From positions 620,001 to 684,000 of the forward strand of contig WHVD01000036.1 in assembly GCA_015178975.1 (NCBI GenBank): 64,000 bases of DNA, given 5' to 3'. Source of the stretch: Hysterangium stoloniferum (taxonomy: Eukaryota > Basidiomycota > Agaricomycetes > Hysterangiales > Hysterangiaceae). Shown piece by piece: positions 42,903-54,496 of this stretch. Below the pieces are notes generated by a model. It was given only the letters and a program-made list of their open reading frames with translations. It had not been told where the DNA came from and searched no databases. Position 1 is the stretch's first letter, and every line of letters begins with the position of its first letter. Made by a program: the position numbers and the translations under genes.

Positions 42903-44317
42903 ATGGCATATTACGAAAATGATAATATGCTATTGGGATGCATCTCAAACAGGAGACATGATCTTCAGTTACTGTTAAGAAAAATTGATCGGCAATGTGT
43001 TCAGGCAGAGGACATAAGGTCACCCCGTTTTTTTCAAAATCGTTCGAAAAGTCCCTTCGATGGACTATGTATCCGCCTCAAAGAAGCGCTCGGTAAGTTG
43101 AAGCACGGACTTAGCGCTGAGAACTTCGCTTGCACACGTTTCGTGTTCCAGTCCTTGACCTTCCCCGTTATAATGTCACTTTTCAATTTGATTGTGAGTG
43201 TCCATGCTAAAATGGCTTTGCTTTATATCTGATTCCCCCGCAGGCACAGAATACCTTTTCATCTATAGAAATTGAGGGGCTGGTCAAAAAAAACGACCAA
43301 ATCGCTATGCTAACCTGTCAAAGAGGTACCACACTTCCTGCCAACCTTCAGTACGACTCGTATGGCGAGGCTAGACCAGACGGCCTTTGGGTCCGCCCTC
43401 CATCCAATTTCCCAGCACCCAGCAATGGAACCCTCCGCGTCACTGTGAACGACCAACTTGGACAAGGACGAATCGGAACTGTCTATTCAGTAGATATTAA
43501 ATCCCCAAGGGATGGTCCACATATACCACCCCTTGTAATCAAATTATCTAACAGGTACCGTTCCCCCAAGCTGGCCCGCGAAGCCTGGTTTTACGAAGAG
43601 ATGGAACATCTTCAAGGTGTCTGCATCGCACGCTGCTATGGCTTTTTCCAAGTTGAATTGACCGAAGAATACGAAGTTCCAAATTGGCGTAGAATTTCTG
43701 AAGAGATCGCGGAGGAAGCTGATGAGGAGGAAAGGTGTTCTTTGAGAGACTCAGTTTGGTCGCAAGAAAGGGCTATATATATCGCTAAAGTTAAGGAGGA
43801 TACTCCAGATTCAGCTTCAAACAAGGTTATCGACACTTTTGAAGATTGGGAAGACCGAATGAATGAGGAACTCTCATGTTACACCCCAGATCCTGCTGCC
43901 CATCTCACTTTTGTTCGCAAACACCATCTGATATCCGTCCTTGTGCTTGAACGGCTGGGTGAACATATTCCCATCGGCATTCCGCTTGAAGGAATAAGGT
44001 GCGTTTTAGGATTATCCTGACATTATATTAACAATCTTATCCCACTCAGGCAGGATATCCATGACCTTTATGATGACTTAGGCAGACTAGGTATTGAGGC
44101 CGTAGACGTTCATTGGCGTAATATTCTCGAAGCATCTGGCACTTCGGAAAGACTAGTCTGTCCCTACCACGACCGTACGCATGCCTGGCGTTTAATCGAT
44201 TTCGACCTTGCAAAGAAGACAGACAAGCTTCCGGAGTGGACAGCATTATCCGCTCATTCTCTTCTAAAATTAATTTTTTTGAACTTAGTCGAAGGGACTG
44301 TGATTGGTTGGGATTGA
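42903..44317 (+). CDS. Divergent protein kinase gene, three exons
   Basis: Predicted protein about 437 residues. Exon 1 42903-43193; intron 43194-43243 (50 nt, GTGAGT..GCAG, phase 0); exon 2 43244-43998; intron 43999-44049 (51 nt, GTGCGT..TCAG, phase 2); exon 3 44050-44314, stop 44315-44317. All three exons join in frame without defects. Residues about 169-178 read LGQGRIGTVY (glycine loop). VIK has its Lys near residue 197. A degenerate catalytic loop AVDVHWRNIL has Asp 368 and Asn 373 (D-x4-N). LIDFDLAKK near 397-405 has DFD in place of DFG. This resembles basidiomycete-specific kinase-like families, with a long insert (residues about 230-300) rich in Glu. The N-terminal 118 residues are unassigned. 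The start at 42903 is the first ATG in frame but uncertain. It may be active or a pseudokinase; substrate unknown. Confidence 0.8.
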
Positions 44318-45845
44318 ACGTATAATAATTATGATATAAGTTGTTTGGAGGAAACACAAGCTGCTTCGTATGTTGAATACCTTTTCTAAACACTTCAAAT
44401 TTCGGTTTCACATCACGTACCGGTGTGAGCTTAGAAAACGAAGCAACGCCTATGATGTAATATATTCATAGGCGCCGGATTTCAGGGCGTCTATGAAGAT
44501 ATTTCGATGTCAGACCCAACGCGTCGTTGTGTTGACTGGAACGGACTAATTTCATTAGACCGTGTCCTTGTAATTGAAATTTCTCCTCTTTTAAGCTCCC
44601 CCATCGTGGAACCAGCACCTGCCGCCTGTGTCTCTTGCTACCATCATCTGAGTGGGAGGTATTGCTCAGCGTTCCCTTGCGTAATTTTCTTTTTCACACC
44701 ATCCCACCATTTCCTGCTCCTTGATGGGCCTAAGTACTTCCCTGGTCTATTTATTTAATCATCCACACTGTGATGTTACATTGGATTCTATATCCATGCC
44801 CGCGTAGCCATTAGTTTGCGGCCACCACAGATCCTGAGGATTCAGCTGCACAAGAGTACGCCATCGGCACGGCAGGTTGTTTGAGATTTACCGCAGAGAC
44901 TTATATCCAAATTTCAACGTTGTCAGCTACAGTCATTAATCCGAAACCTCCTGCAAAGTGTGTTGTAACAACACCGTCATTCACATGTTCCTTCCATGAC
45001 TGCCACCCCTTGACGACTTCGATTTCGAACTTCCGCTCTCTGTTTTAACGGCTGACCGCTGTTACCGCACAGGTATACATATATTAGTTTGACCTGATAA
45101 TTTTCTTTGTCGATCTATAAATCTTCGGAGAAATAATACTACAGTTAAATAAATATTTCTTTACTGTTGACTGCGAACAAACACGATTAATTTTCCATAA
45201 CTCCTTCATGGAATCAGTGACACAAACAACGAAAAACACAACATAGAAGTTTCTGTTGGTCATGAATCAGGGCCTTGGACCGGTATGTGCCTAGTAATTC
45301 CCTGTTATTCAGAAACAAATAGTGCATCGATTCTCCTTTGAATGTACTATGCTGTTGAACTCAGAAGGAATGCATGACAAGAAATTAAAGGTCACAGTGC
45401 ACGAGTTGCGTGCTACCGCTGCTATAATACTCGGGTTCGTGAGGAATGCAGTGCTGCCAGTGTTATGACTGTCTCGTTATTTAACTTTTGTCAGTCAAAT
45501 GCAGCAGAATGTTAACATGTCCCGAAACGTCGCAGGAGAAGTATAGATTTGGGGTCTGGAACCGTTTGATTTTCATGTCTGCCATATTTCATAGAACCCA
45601 TCAATTTCTTTTATTGTTGCGGATTTACATATATTCGTTGCATAGAAAGAAATGACGATCCGGGTCATTTTTGTAACTTTTATTTTAAAAATCCTTCCAA
45701 TATGATCCTTTCCTTTAAAGCTACGTCAAGTTTTGTAGGACTCAATGGACTTAGTGTCGTTGAGTTGATCCATCGTTATTCTCATCTTTTTGATTTCTTC
45801 CAGACCTTTGTCTTGTGTTCTACTTAAAAATCTAATTTTACCACT
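44318..45845. other. Unassigned DNA between two facing genes
   Basis: The intergenic region lies between the kinase (plus) and the nuclease-like gene (minus), so both would terminate into it. A plus frame 44507-44758 is motif-free. I recognise no repeat here. Confidence 0.4.
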
Positions 45846-47371
45846 CTAGAACCCTTCCGATATAAATATTCCGAATGAGAATAGCCGGCGTACTGCATTG
45901 TAAGGCTGTAAGCATCTGGAGGAGATTGCTGTCCATGCAAAGTTGATACTGTGGTAGAACTCACTAGGGATTGGGTCACAATGGGATATATCAGTCAAAG
46001 ACACTTGAGACAAGATTTGTGTGAAAAATACACACGCGATAAAGAAACGATGGCTTAGGACCAATTCGTATCCCAAGTAGACGAATGAGTAAAAAAAGGA
46101 CTCATGACGCCATTCAAGTTATATGTCTTTTCATCCCAAGCAGCAAAGTACAGGCCAAGAAGGACTTGGTGGACAGATGGATCCGTCCACTTCATGATGG
46201 ATGATATAGAGCATGGTGTCGCTTGGCTTATGAAAAACAAAGATCTGAGCTCCGTTGGTACAAATACCCCAACGGCGATTATTAAAACCAAGCTGTCCCC
46301 AGAGCTGCCATGTAAAATCTTTTCAACTAGTGTTAGGTTTATTTTGTGAACAAGTCTTACCTGTCTAACCAATTTGGTCATTCCGTTCTCCTCCCTCCAT
46401 CTGAAGTCTCCGGGGCTGGGAGCCACGGCGTTTCGGTCTGGCGTGGCCGTAGTTTTGGTAAATAACACATTAAAGTTATCACCCCCACCAAGTCTTCACT
46501 TCTAGGACCACACATTGCGACCCTGCCACAGGGGTTCCATTCAAGACGAAGTCTGGGATAGCAGCCTTATTCCCCGCTCTGGCAGCACAACTGCGACCCC
46601 ATTGAGGATAAAAAGTCCTATCAATATTCTTGTCGTTTTTGTTGTTGTATCTGGTCTCATTATTATTTAGTGGTACCGATAGCTTCGGATACACAACAAA
46701 TTTCATGTCTGACCTGCATTAGCAAACTCAATGGGTTCAACAATTGAGTGTATACTTCATCCTGCACTGAAGGCTCGCTTGTCATCTCTGGAGGTTGTCT
46801 TTGATGATGCCATTCGAACCATGAGGACAGTCTGTTGATAGAATCAGCTTGCTGTTGAAGGTTTGGGGGCTGCCTCTCCGTAGAGCGAGCCCACTTTCCA
46901 ACTGTTAAATTGTTGCGGCACTATATCCGGGCGACGCTTGGTTCTAATCGGCCAAGGAACATTGCCATCTGGTTTACTATACTCAACAAGGTAATCACAT
47001 AACATGTTGACGCGTTTTATGAAAGTTAGTTGGAGCTTTTTCGAGAGCTTCATTCCATCTTTTCCTGTTTCAGTGTGAGATGATGGGTCCGTTTTGAGAG
47101 TCGCAGCATATAACTCTATACATCGCAGCATCGCAGGGATTAATCCACTAACTGGTTTTGGGAATGGAAATTCGCGTGGCCAAGCTGTAGGCTTTTTGTC
47201 TGCCTTCAAATGTTCCGGCGTGGAATAAAGAAGGTGGGGAAGGTATAATATACTGACACCCTGCTGCAGTGGTTGGGTCTGCAGTTCTAGTTGCAGTTCT
47301 TGTGGTTCAACTTGACGTCTTCCCAATTCCCCCCCGCTGCGATATCCTTGATGAGTGCGTGGTCTGTACAT
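45846..47371 (-). CDS. PD-(D/E)XK nuclease-like host gene, several exons
   Basis: The first long frame (47371-46844) begins MYRPRTHQGYRSGGELGRRQ and contains PREFPFPKPVSGLIPAMLRC and KRVNMLCDYLVEYSKPDGNV. A shifted frame near 46900-46740 reads ADSINRLSSWFEWHHQRQPP and ends LNPLSLLMQ before GTCAGA, a possible donor. The next segment (about 46640-46485) reads FYPQWGRSCAARAGNKAAIP, then DFVLNG..SQCVVLEVKTWW. The spacing of PD and ExK (IPDFVL..VVLEVKT) fits the PD-(D/E)XK nuclease core. After KTWW a G5 run sits where G4 would keep frame with DNFNVLFTKTT. The tail (46468-45846) then offers GDFRWREENGMTKLVRQ and a GTAAGA donor. Frame changes at two places mean unrecognised introns, sequence error or decay. 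Substrate unknown. Confidence 0.5.
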
Positions 47372-47925
47372 AGTAGGATATGTTCAATCTATGGGTGTTG
47401 CTGTCTTCGTATTTGAGCAGTTGAAAAGAATTAATCATTACTCCTTGTGTCGCATTCAGTCATACTCTATCGGGGGACTATTATCAGCTGACATGTAAGA
47501 CATCCCCATGCATGTACATTCAATCGCAGCCAGAGATATCTACCCGATAAGATGCATGTGATACTATTGGAAATGTAACCTGTCCGATTACGGACTTCCT
47601 TCAGCGTCCAGACTTCTTGTACCTGAACCTTGTGTTTCGATGAGATTACTGTTGATTTTCAGTACTTATCAGCTAGAACACAACCTATTTATTACTTAAT
47701 CAACGTAAGAGCCACTATTATGGTTCGTTGCCACGTAGTACGTCAAAGTTTGTCGAATAGTTATGGTCTTCATGTACGTTATCCATATGTCCTGTAGATC
47801 ACTCATTATAGGTACAGGAGCTCTTAATAAGTGATTGACCACATCACTCCTATTTCCATTATAGAACTGCGTATAATTTAATCAATCCATATATCATCAA
47901 TGGGTTTTGAATATTGAAAGCTACA
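47372..47925. other. Upstream region of the nuclease-like gene
   Basis: No gene recognised; the promoter of the leftward gene would lie here. Confidence 0.4.
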
Positions 47926-48742
47926 TCAAGATATTCTCTGCACACTCTCTTTAGACCCTGTCACAAAGTTGTAAAGGGATACCTTGATAATTCCAAAAAT
48001 CTGTAAGTTTTGGGATGACTTGATGGATTCAGATATATACCAGATGCTGATAATCTCGGTCTTTGAGTACTCCAGTGAAAACATGATCATCCAATATCTG
48101 TGCATTTCAGCATCAACAAGACTCTCAAATTGATCTGTCAAATAATATTCTTTCAAACCCTTCACCTTTCTGGCAACCTGCCATCTGGTGCCTCTGACAC
48201 CAGCATCTCCAATGATGGTGTCCTGAGAACTCATACTCAAACTAATTCCTTTCTGGGTCACACTCTTCCATTACCATTCCAATGGCTCTCTGCGAATCTT
48301 TGCGAATCTTTGTCTCATTTATTTGTGGGATTCACTTTTCCTTTCAATTACTATTATTTTGTGTAATCTGTATATCCATCATTTGTTGATCCATTACTTA
48401 TTTTCTATATCTCACTCCTCGACCATTGTTTTTTTATTCTATTTCGGAATTCTGCCATGTTTTGTATCATTCTATTTCTCTGTATTAAGTTTTACAGTGC
48501 CTCATATCTCTTGAGCCTCCAGTAAAGGTAGCAGGGAGGATCATCTTCTAACTAATATATTTGGCATTTTTATCAGTATCCTCCCTTGTAAATGTATTAG
48601 TGACCTGGTTGTAGAGATCTTCATGTAGCCCTGGTTGATTGTCCCTCAAATATCTCAACCTACTCTGCTCTGTCACCAGCCATGCATCCACTAATGTACT
48701 ATTGGAATAGTATTTGGGCATAAAAAACTGATTTGGCTTCAT
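47926..48742 (-). pseudogene. Helitron Rep-region fragment
   Basis: The frame 48742-48548 contains YYSNSTLVDAWLVTEQSRLR, then YLRDNQPGLHEDLYNQVTN. This is the block preceding the Helitron Rep nuclease motifs (usually ..VDAwaxxEqxRLxylrxNQ..LRaElYxgl.D). The downstream frame 48261-47926 (GDAGVRGTRWQVARKVKGLK) is not recognised and may be unrelated. The HUH catalytic motif itself is not visible, so this is a truncated remnant, probably not of the same copy as 1.3-2.9 kb. Confidence 0.6.
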
Positions 48743-51444
48743 TCTCTTTGAGAACTAGAAAATAAGCATAATACTCATCGCATGTTGAGTCACAGCTTTG
48801 CACCTGTCATTGTGTTCATCACCTTGCTCTGCTGTATCACAAACCCTCCTGTCCCACAACTTTAATATTAACCAACCACACTAAGTATTAATATGGTGTA
48901 TTGTTACCTTTTGAGAGTTTAAACCATTGGGGAATGGAAAGTCTGGGAATAATTTATTTGAACTGGCTGGAACTGTCAATGGCTATCCAGACAGTGAACA
49001 ACAGTCATAGAGACTGACTGTGCAAGATGTTGACATTGCACATTGGGCCTACATTAATACAACTATCAATTCCTCATTACGGGCACGCTGTAACGCAAGC
49101 TTTGGTGTTAATTGAAAACCTTTTTCAAATTGAGTCACTGGGTCCAATTAGTCTTGCTGCCCGTGTTTTACCCACACTGATATTTGCTATTCATTCTATT
49201 CAACATTTTTTCTCACTTAAACTGTTTGGTTCCGAGCTGACATGTTTTCATTAATCTGGGTGCGACTCCCATGTGGGTTTGAGTATTGGAATCAATTTTA
49301 CAAATTGTAGCACTGTATATTGACTTGGGGACATTGCTTTCCCTCAACACATGGTGTTCTTTCATCAACCTTTCGTCGATTGTTTATTATAAATAGGATT
49401 TGGAAAGTCGATAAAGATAATACATTGGATGTGGTATGTATGCTTTCCACCGCCAGTGTGACTCCAACTGCACTTGAATGATCCTGCAAGTGCCAATGGC
49501 AGTAAGGCCTATGAAAAACACACATAAAGATTTCAGTTAGCCGGCATACAAGAATGATTATTTGTTGAATACCTTGAAGTGGCTGTGTCCTGAATGCAAT
49601 CAATCTCTGTTGGCCCATTCAGCAGATTATCAACTGAAGACCACCCACATGTACTGTCTGAGTACAAATGACATAGTGGGGTACATATTCGGCCCCAAAT
49701 AAGTGACAGATTCTTCTTGCAGGGAAGATCACTTACCCTGTGCATATTTGATATGTGGTGATGTGAGTACTATTAAGTCCACATTTGTCTGGTGATGCAA
49801 TTCTATTTTATGTGGCTGGGATTACAGGTCCTGATGCTGGGGTAACATATGTCCCATTGAGGTCTTTCAGAACAGCAAAATAAAGTGCAGAAAGGCATCT
49901 GCATTCGCCTTCCCACAGGATTGTGCAAGAAGCTCCCCATTTCATTGAGTTGTATCACGTGGGAGCATATGGTTCATTCACTTCATTTCAGCGTGATCCT
50001 GAGCTCTACGCTAGTTCTACAATATTCCAAGAAAGAAAATATATGCCTGTGCCAACAACAACTGTTGCATATGTCTAACCTTTCCACTGCTTTGTAACTG
50101 CTCCATGGACATACTCCATGAGGCACACCGAGGTTGTAGCAATTTGGGAAGGTTAATAATTGAGGTCAAATCTAGACAACATGTCTGTACCTTTGATGGC
50201 AATTTCCTAAACGGTCATCTCCATTTAGAATATCAGAATCAAGTCATTTCTTTTATTTCAAATCCAACCCAAAATGCTCAGAGAGTGATGTGCCCAGAAT
50301 GATGGAAGCTTTCAGAGGGCTGATAGGAGTCCAGAACACCTTGAGGCACAATGGAGGTGACAGCTCAGAATCAACCACCATGACTGCTGAACCCAAATGC
50401 ACCATTTACAATTAATATATATGTCCTGACAATTTATGTTCAATTGATTCAATGGATTGCGTTGGTAATGAAAATTCCCAGTGTGGAGCTGGTGAATAGT
50501 TGACATCCATGGTCAATCTAGTAAAAAGGTTTAGGAGAGCTGACTGCTAAGGACTTCTAAAAGTAGTGTTACTGGAAATTGTATTCATGAAATGCTCCCA
50601 CCATCACCACCATTTACCACTTGTCATGTGACCATCACCACCGCCACCATAACCTTCCTAGTTGACATCCTCAACATTATACTCCAGCTTTCAACACATA
50701 TCTTATAAGAAACAGGTGTCCAAACTAAGCAACAACCCCTCATCAAGGACAGATGTAACTGTAAGATAAAAATCCACTATACACCATTTATGAACACGAT
50801 GAGTCAGACAGACAAGATTGTCCTTTGAGTTGGGTACATAGAGGATGTTCTGCCAAGGCACATCCTGATGCCCTATCCCCATTTGGAAAAGGTGGCTAAA
50901 GGTTTCTATTAAGTCTCACCAAAGAGCTACCAAGCATTCATGGCCAGTATTTCCGGTGATAAGGAGTGAACTTACACACACTAGCAGGAAGGGGCATGCA
51001 TCTCGGAATGTGTTCGCCAGGCTTTCAAATACCAACACTGATAGCAGGTGGTGTTGTCCATTTTGTGAGATACCCTGAGTGGTTCTACTGTGAGGGTAAA
51101 TGCAGAGGACAAATTAGATCTCACAATATTAGAGAAATAAAATGAATGGAGCCCACAGATTTTGAATATTTTAATCCCTTGAATGCCATGTTTCTCTCCT
51201 GCACTTCCTATTTTGCATATGTCACACCTTTCTCTTTCTGCCTCATTATTACCAATTCAGTGGCATGTATGGCATCTTCCTGATTGACTTTATTCCAGCA
51301 AATAACTTCATACTGTTTGTGAAGTCGAATCTGGAAGATACATAATACTGTGCAACCATTATATTATGCCTTGGGAGGGGTATATACTATAAGTCATCTT
51401 AGGATTGTGTGTATTAACTGATGGACATGGGCCAGTATTTAGGA
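48743..51444. other. Long unassigned stretch
   Basis: No domain is recognised in any frame. Plus 49027-49254, minus 49745-49298 and plus 49885-50302 are short and motif-free. The segment 48500-50300 has a transposon-like texture (broken frames, AT-rich), but I cannot place it in a family. Confidence 0.4.
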
Positions 51445-52210
51445 TGCTCACACAGAGGTGATTCTTGAGATTGTTAGAGTAGATGCACAGTAAGTGATAT
51501 GCAGATTATAGAGGTATTCACACAAAGGTAATTCTTGAGATTCTTAGTGTACATACACAGGACATGATATACAGACTATGTGGGTTCCCACACTGAGATG
51601 ATTCCTGAGATTCCTAGGGTAGATTCATAGTGCATGAGAAAATGTATGTGATCACACAGTGGTGGTTATTGACATTCTTGCAATAGACACAGTGTATGAT
51701 ATTGAAATTTGTGACTGAGTTACACAGAGAGGATTCCAGAGATTCATAGTGTAGTTACATAGAAATTAATATGCACAGTCTAGAGTTGTTCGTACAGAGG
51801 TGATCCTTGAGATTCCTTGGGTAGATAGATACACACACCATGATACACATATTATAGGAGTGCTCTCACAGTGATTATTCTTGAGACTCTTAGGGAAGCC
51901 AAGTAGCATCTGATATGCATACTATAGGATTGCTCACAAGAGTTGATGAGATTGTTTACATATATGCACCACCCATGTCATGCAGATTATGGGAGTGCTT
52001 AGTGGTTATTCCTGAGGTTTTTAGGGTAGCCCCACAGCACTTGATTATTCTAGAGTTGGTCACACAGATGAGGTTCTTGATATTTCTCTGGAAGCTACTA
52101 AGCACTTGATATGCACTTATTGAGTTGTCCACACAGAAGTAACTCCTGAGATTTGTAGGAATATACACAATACATAATATACAGATTGTTGGAGTGTTCA
52201 CACATTGTGT
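51445..52210. repeat. Decayed tandem repeat, period about 65-75 bp, about 11 units
   Basis: Units begin near CACACAGAGGTGATTCTTGA, followed by GATT-TTAGGGTAGA..CACAGTACATGATATGCAGA and TTATAGGAGTGTT. Eleven unit starts can be followed from 51452 to 52200, with internal deletions making some units shorter. No frame runs through. The AGAGGTGA core resembles the motif repeated at 51-304. Confidence 0.75.
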
Positions 52211-52259
52211 CAGTGTATCAGTGAGCCACCCACTATCTCATCTTGAGATTTTGTGTATT

Positions 52260-52690
52260 AACTGATGGAAATGCCAGTGTATAAGTTCAGTAACACATTG
52301 TTAAATCTTGAGTCCATGGTATGAGCCACAGGGAGAAATCCTGAGATTCAATGGATGGGCAAGAGTGCAAAGTCTCCAGATACTATGGGATGAACCACAG
52401 AGTCAAATCATAAGATTGGTGCATACAGCATACTCCAGAGATATTTAAACATATAATAGAGTACAATAATGAGATTCATAAGATTGGCATGTATAGTATA
52501 ATCTGGAGATATTTAAGCATATAACACAGAGTAAAATATTGATATTCCATGGAATGACCAACAGAGAAAAATCTCAGGATTACATAGAATGAACCACAAC
52601 ATGAAATCTTATGATTTATAAGATAGGTGTATACAGCATAATATGGTGCCATTGAAGTATATGGTGCAGAGTAGAATCTTGAAATTAGCA
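52260..52690. repeat. Second decayed tandem block
   Basis: Another unit recurs three to four times: ATAAGATTGGTG-ATACAGCATA, then ATCTGGAGATATTTAAGCATAT and ACAGAGTAAAAT (near 52410, 52480 and 52615). GAATGAACCACA recurs nearby. It joins directly to the 70-bp array. Confidence 0.6.
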
Positions 52691-52993
52691 TCTTACTAAA
52701 TGGGCTGAATACATGTTAGGACTGGGAAACCTGCCCGGACCTGGAACCCATCCTATAGGTATCCGGCTCTCTATATCATGTGAACTGGCCACTGGACTTT
52801 GCCCAGACATTCCACACCCCCTTTTCCCAATCTGTCTTTGCCTGTTTGATATCTGTCTCAGTCTGCCCCTTGTTTCCCAATCCATTAGATATATGGTTTA
52901 TTGTCATATTGTATGCCTTGTTATGTCTTTTTGTCTCTCTAGATATGTAGTACAATCATCTACAAGTTTCATTTTGCCTTCCCATCTCAAGGA
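52691..52993. other. Short unassigned stretch
   Basis: The sequence is C/T-rich on the plus strand, with frames on both strands and no motif. It separates the tandem block from the LTR. Confidence 0.4.
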
Positions 52994-54182
52994 TGAGGAT
53001 TATCTCATAAGGTTCTCTTAATTTTCTTTGAATTATTTAATATTTTCTTGAATTTATTGTATTTTTATTATATTTCTATTGTGAAATATAAGGCCTAGTT
53101 CCTTGTAACTTGACATAATAATAGCATATATGAGCTCATATAATGCTATTATATCTTAAGTAATTTATTATAATTTTTAACTAATTATTTATATTTTATT
53201 TACTTAGTTATTGCTTCTCGGCATGTTGCTTGCTCCTATATATGTATTTTTGGAGTCACATGACTTATTACTTAAGTCAACTTCGAGTCATTGGCATTTG
53301 ATTCCGACCTGGATCTTGGCCTCTGAACCTTTGAGTTCAGGCTTAGATTGAAGCCCTTGTCTCAGACTGGGGAGTCATAGGATCAAAAAGGGGTAATAAA
53401 TAGTTGGACATGATATCATTACTGACTCAGTGATGATGTCATAAAATAATGAAATAGTTAAATAATTAGTTATCAAAATGTATATAAGGAGGGCCAGAAA
53501 TCCACAATAAATCATCTTATCACACACATATTTTAGTGCACAGCCCAGAAACTTATCTTATCATAGGACAATAATAGCCTTAGTCTGATACACTTACTGC
53601 AAGCACCTACACTTGCAGAATCTAGAACTCTTTGTCAGCACTCTTGAACTTAGCTAATCATCTAAGTTCCCCCAGCCTCACAGCTACCCTTTAGGCTTAT
53701 TAAATACATAATAAACCTAATAAGTATTTTATTGAAATCTCTGCCAACACTTAGATTATTCAAGGCCCATACCTAAGTTAGTGAATTAATCAAGTACAAG
53801 CACACAAGAAATCCAATGCAAATTGTTTTCTCTGTTAATAAAATATTTAACTCCTTGTTAAATATCTATTAATAGTCACAAATAAGCACACAAGAAACCG
53901 AAGCTCTTATATCAAGTCTCTGCCAAGTTACTGTGCATATATTCAGCTTCCAGCCCCTATTCTCAAGGAATAGTTCTTTTATTTGCTAAAAGAGTCATAT
54001 ATTGTTCTATTTAACCTTTCAATAATCCAAATAAGCATTGATTTTAGTTGTTTAAGCTTAATAGTGCAATAATTAATCTATCAGTATTTAAATTACTGGA
54101 CCTTTGCTTATTTTATTGTTGAAGCTCTGTGACACTATAGCATATACTGAGCTATCTAAAAGAAACCCCTAAATACATTACA
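52994..54182 (+). repeat. Long LTR (solo), copy A
   Basis: A segment of about 1.19 kb, TG..CA, is closely related to copy B at 56246-57505. It has a TATA-like TATATAAGG at 53481-53489 followed by a plausible transcript start region, as expected for an LTR promoter. No matching flanking duplication is visible, and its right end abuts the remaining part of the chromovirus 3' LTR. No internal coding region belongs to it, so it is a solo LTR or a truncated end. Confidence 0.65.
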
Positions 54183-54327
54183 AATAAACAGAGTTTGATT
54201 GCCACAAAAGCATATGTTAGTGTCAGGTGACTGACAGTTTTCCATGTGATGACTTGAGCGATAACTTGAAACATTGATAGGTGGCAATAACCTTGGGGAC
54301 TGCCAGGTTGTGACACAGTCATAACAG
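54183..54327 (-). repeat. Truncated 3' LTR of the chromovirus
   Basis: This 145-bp part corresponds to the first part of the LTR (coding-strand start TGTTATGACTG). It matches 62890-63036 at roughly 85-90% by eye (GATGACTTGAGCGATAACTT is shared exactly). The remainder is missing and replaced by the solo LTR copy A. Confidence 0.8.
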
Positions 54328-54496
54328 TGTCCCCCCATTTGGCTGAAATCCCAAGGAGGCTGAAAATCTAGATTCTGTACGTAAAAACTTGTCAGGTACG
54401 GGTGTGTCAAAATGTCATGTGACCCGGTAAAGATTTACATATAAAAATTTGAGGGGTGCTGGCGCTTGATTTTTTACTTCTCTTCCCTCAACCACC

